DNA of 64,000 nucleotides from Yamagishiella unicocca (lineage: Eukaryota; Chlorophyta; Chlorophyceae; Chlamydomonadales; Volvocaceae), in contig BDSL01000079.1 in assembly GCA_003116995.1 (NCBI GenBank), forward strand, positions 372,001 through 436,000, written 5' to 3'. Position numbers and translations under genes: made by a program. The notes beneath the pieces were generated by a model that searched no databases, had not been told where the DNA came from, and saw only the letters and a program-made list of their open reading frames with translations. Each line of letters starts with the position of its first letter. Position 1 is the stretch's first letter. Positions 60,592 to 64,000 of the stretch are shown here, in pieces.

Positions 60592-60861
60592 TGTCGCAAA
60601 GAGGCTTCACGTCAACAGGAGGAATCAACAGGAAGTATACCGGTAAGATATCCCACGGCACGTATGATGGAGAGCTAAGCCATCCTGGATGGCACCACGT
60701 AACCACCTCTGAAGTCCTTGCGCACGACGGGGGCCAGGCACGGCGGAGACCACTTTCGAGATAAAAGCAGCGAGGGCTTTCAATATACAAGCAGCGCGTC
60801 GTAAAAACCGTGGAGCATTGCCTATGCCTGCCTGCATCAAGGCAACACAAACTTTCCTCCG
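60592..60861. promoter_or_regulatory. Short gap upstream of the MYND gene
   Basis: About 270 bases separate the MYND gene ATG from the stop of the next minus-strand gene. The gap should contain that gene's 3' UTR and the MYND promoter. No defined element was recognised. Confidence 0.35.
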
Positions 60862-61374
60862 TCACCCGCCATCACTTGCCTGAGCAAGCTGAGCATCATC
60901 ACTGGTAAGTAGGCGAGCATTGGTAGCAGCAGGTGTCGAAGGTTTTCCAGCGGTATACGTGTACGATGCGTTCTTGGCAATAGTGGCTCGAACATCTGCC
61001 ATCCGTGTATTCGTCACCACGCCGCTGAGTACCTATGGTTCATGAAATATGAAGCGGGGGACAAAGGCAGGGGAAGGCGATAGGGGCGTCGCTGCCAGCT
61101 TTCTCGTTCGCCCCATCCACAGCGACCTCTGACAAATTAACTCCCAACTATGAGCTAGTCCTCCGGCAATGCTCGAAAGCGTTGCTACGTGACGATTTGG
61201 ACCGTGCCCGTGCGGAACCTCATCCGACTCGCCGTCATTGTTCACAGCGCGCAATCCCCTCTTACATAGGTCCACCAGAGAAGATATGCCTACCTGCGAT
61301 AGCCGGCGCACGCCCTCGCGTGCATCCGGCAGCACGGAAACAATATCCAGCATTCTTCTCTTCGGCCTCGGCCT
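60862..61374 (-). CDS. 3' end of an unidentified gene (partial)
   Basis: Two exons are tentatively recognised, 61374-61294 and 61032-60862, joined in phase 0 across a 261-nt intron. The readable end is LDIVSVLPDAREGVRRLSQ then VLSGVVTNTRMADVRATIAK, ending in a polar Ala/Thr/Ser-rich tail with ARLLTSDDAQLAQASDGG and a stop. Codon use and the polar tail look genuine, but no domain is recognised. Upstream exons were not resolved; an open stretch at about 61390-61560 on the same strand (VDIDKRRTKGPVTAFGL) may belong to it but ends at a stop next to the acceptor. Confidence 0.35.
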
Positions 61375-64000
61375 CTACCCTAGACGCAGAAGGCCGCGTT
61401 GCATTTGACTGTGTATGTATCTATGCACATTTTGGTTCTTGTGTAGTTGGACAAAATAAGTATTCCTGAGGCCGAAAGCAGTGACTGGTCCTTTCGTTCG
61501 CCGCTTGTCGATGTCGACAAGTGTCCTGTACACATGGATTGACAACAATATCAGGTAAGCGCCATGCCATGTCCTCTACATGATCGCATCTGCTAGTGAA
61601 ACACCTTGGCGTAGTACGGCGTGAAAACTTAACATCGTGCCAAGTGGTGCCATACATACAGCACACATGCCAGGATTACATGGGATTAGCAATGTCCGCA
61701 ATCCCGGTCAAGCCCAGGACAAGGGGGGGCAACACACCACCCGACAAGCCAGCGATAGCAACCCCAGGGACACAGGGAAGAACAGGAAACCCTCTCGGGC
61801 CCAAGAGGGCGGGGCCCAATTAAAAACAGATTGTGGTTCACGCGGCCATCCATGCTGATGTCTCGCGTTGGCATGTGCATCCGATGGTCGCAGTGTTGTG
61901 GTCCATGGGACACTCTGGGTGCTCTGTGACACTTCCAGCAGCAGTGTCGTTCCCTAGATTACATGATGCGACAGTTCCTCCGCATAGCGCACTTTGCACT
62001 AGGTACACGCCCTTTCATTTTCGTAAAGCCATCTCCCATGTTCCAGGGTTCCAGGACTGGGCAACTGGGCAACTTCCTGACTGCAGCACTGGACCCAGGA
62101 CGACCCAGGCCGTCCCAGGCGCACCTAGGCATGTGCTGGCCTGTACAAAGGGATATTAAGCATACGTGTATATCGGTTTATCGCCATTTACCGCGCCGTG
62201 GCGCAAACTTGTAACCGAACGTGTCCCTACCGGGTTTCGGTCTCAGCGATGCATCCCTTGTCGACAGGTCGCATCAGGCGCACCAGGGAGGGCTCTGGGT
62301 TCTTTATGCCGTCAAGGATGAGCGGCGGCGGGTTTTACTGTCTGCAGGTGAGTTCGCGGCAACTTTGGCGTGCGCCCAGGGATGATACGACACGATCCGA
62401 CACGGTATCATCACGGCCACCGTTTCAGGCATCCGTCCTGATTTCGTCGGTTATACATTACTGCTTGGTAGGCCCAAACCATGGCCTGGTACTGGCAGGG
62501 TGGTAACTTGAACAATGTTACTGTGAGTGACATCCATGCCCAGGGGATTTAGGGGGAAAACCAAGGCGCAGCGCTGATCGAGTTGCTGCGGGGCTATCGG
62601 TACACATTGAAGGGTTTCGGATGACCCCTGGCTTCTCGGTCACCGTAGGGTTACGTCAGCTTTGGCGCTGCAGGCTGTCCTGCGTGGTCGGCCAGTAGTT
62701 GCCCCTCGCTGGTGTTCGGCCGCTGGCCCGTGTGGGGCTGTGGCTGGTGTAAGCCCCCCTTGGCTGTGAGCAGTTGTTGTAACGGTTACGGTGGGTTCCA
62801 GACCAAGAGATAGAACCATCGGGCACATCGCCTGACACTGAGCAAGACGGAGCAGTGTGTTTAGGATGTTGTCGCCCTGGCCGCCCTCAGTGCGATTGAC
62901 CTCGGCCGCTTCACGCTCCGGGCTGCTTCAAGCCGGCCGGTGGTGCCTTGCCCACCTGGTGGGGTGCGCTCGCGCGCAGTCCACTACGGTCGCTGATATT
63001 TGGGCCCGCCTCGGGGTTTTGCTCAGCTCGGTGTGCCTCGGACCAGGTGGGGTGCAGTCGGGGCCGCCCACCGGTTCCTCCATGTGGTTGGGGTCGCTTG
63101 CGGTGCGCTGGCTGGTCCCTGGCTGGCCCGGAGGGCCTGAGCGGCTCCTGCCTCGTGCCCTTCGCAGGTGGGTGTACCGCCTTGATGTCTCAATTCTCCG
63201 TGGCCGTGTTGGTGGGTGTACCTAGGGCACCGTCTTCCCAGTTTTGCGTTTTCCCCATCCTCGTGACCTTGGTTTGTTAGGACTGCCCGCCGTGCTGAAT
63301 TTCCCCTTGCTGGTTCTTCGAGTGGGGCGTCTTTCGCGGGTGGGTGGCGGCCTGGGCCCGTCGGTCCGGGCTGTTGGCTGGCCCTGACGTTTTTCCGGCG
63401 GTGGGCCTCGGGGTGCGTAGGTCGTTCGTTTTCGTCGGGGCCCCGCCCTCTCCACGGTAACAGTGCGTATCCGAGCTGGGATGGAGCCGGGCTTCACGGC
63501 GTCCCGCCTCACCAGGTCCCAATCCGCTTAACCGGTCCTTCTTCTTGCGCTTCACACGCTACCGCACATTAGTTTGTTTCTTCTTTAACAGGCCGCCGAT
63601 GAGCCACCTCCACAAGTTTCTCAACAGCCAATCCAAGTGCGCTAGCATGCGCGCGTGAGCGCGCGCAAGCAGGCCTCCGAAGTATATGGGCCAACTCTAC
63701 TGCCAACTATACTTCCCACGTTACACGTTGCGTCAACGAGCCGTTTTTGCAAGCGCCTCTTGGGCGCGGCGGGATGTCCTGTTTTCTCCATGTGTCATTT
63801 GGTTCGTCTGCTGGCTATTAGCACTGGCTTGTCGTACGGGGCTGCATCGGTGTGGGTTCCCCCACTTGTCCTGGGTATGCCCGGCGTCTCTGTGCTTTCC
63901 GAGGCTTGCCTGTATCCTTGGGGGCGCCTGCTGGGTTCGGGCCCCGCTCTCATATGGTGAGGCCACGGACATGGACCCCTCTTCTGGTCCTGGGTTCGCC
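61375..64000. other. Right end of the window, genes unresolved
   Basis: A weak plus-strand exon candidate runs to 62346 (ending RMSGGGFYCLQ before GTGAGT), possibly followed by a 39-base exon at 62430-62468, but no complete model could be built. The 62.6-63.9 kb part is GC-rich and intron-poor with only short open frames; it could be part of a mobile element or a gene running off the window. A small perfect hairpin (TGCGCGCG, TGAG loop) lies at 63648-63667. Confidence 0.3.

Overview
This window is nuclear DNA of a green alga, most likely a volvocine or other Chlamydomonadales species. The genes are GC-rich and cut by many short GT-AG introns with GTGAG/GTGGG-type donors. Low-complexity Ala/Gln/Gly/Pro tracts are common, TGTAA polyadenylation signals follow two genes, and the families present (gametolysin/M11, volvocine-style MYND finger protein, NIMA-related kinase, type II NADH dehydrogenase, sulfiredoxin) fit that group. 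No bacterial operon, tRNA, rRNA or CRISPR was seen. Exons were joined by hand from splice consensus and reading-frame phase. For ten of the eleven models the summed exons divide by three and run from ATG to stop; the eleventh is only a 3' part of a gene.

Layout, left to right: (1) minus, 639-4886, a secreted gametolysin/VMP-like (peptidase M11) protein whose metal-binding motif is destroyed; (2) minus, 7101-10703, an organellar membrane protein with a Coa1/Tim21-like domain; (3) plus, 12821-18751, a 13-exon major facilitator superfamily transporter carrying a 55-bp minisatellite made of its own exon end; (4) plus, 20253-24117, a NIMA-related kinase with an acidic tail; (5) plus, 25816-26758, sulfiredoxin; (6) minus, 27913-35020, a 1603-residue Gln/Ala-rich protein with two copies of a B3-like domain; (7) plus, about 35646-38395, a J-domain protein, divergent from gene 6; (8) minus, 40496-45946, a type II NAD(P)H dehydrogenase; (9) minus, 47710-48857, a small cysteine-rich putative zinc protein; (10) minus, 51239-60591, a 1539-residue protein ending in a MYND zinc finger; (11) minus, 60862 to at least 61374, the 3' end of an unidentified gene.

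The genes do not form a pathway. Two (sulfiredoxin and the type II dehydrogenase) are redox functions of organelles, and genes 2 and 7 may also be organellar, but clustering is not implied. Between the genes lie lower-GC stretches in which no convincing gene was found, notably 4.9-6.9 kb, 10.7-12.8 kb, 18.8-20.2 kb, 24.1-25.8 kb, 38.4-40.5 kb, 45.9-47.7 kb, 48.9-51.2 kb and 61.4-64 kb.

The most unusual signals are the gametolysin pseudoenzyme, the tandem amplification of an exon/5' splice-site junction in gene 3, the duplicated B3-like domain in gene 6, and a dispersed short repeat of about 35-75 bp, in both orientations, found in introns of at least three genes and in some flanking DNA.
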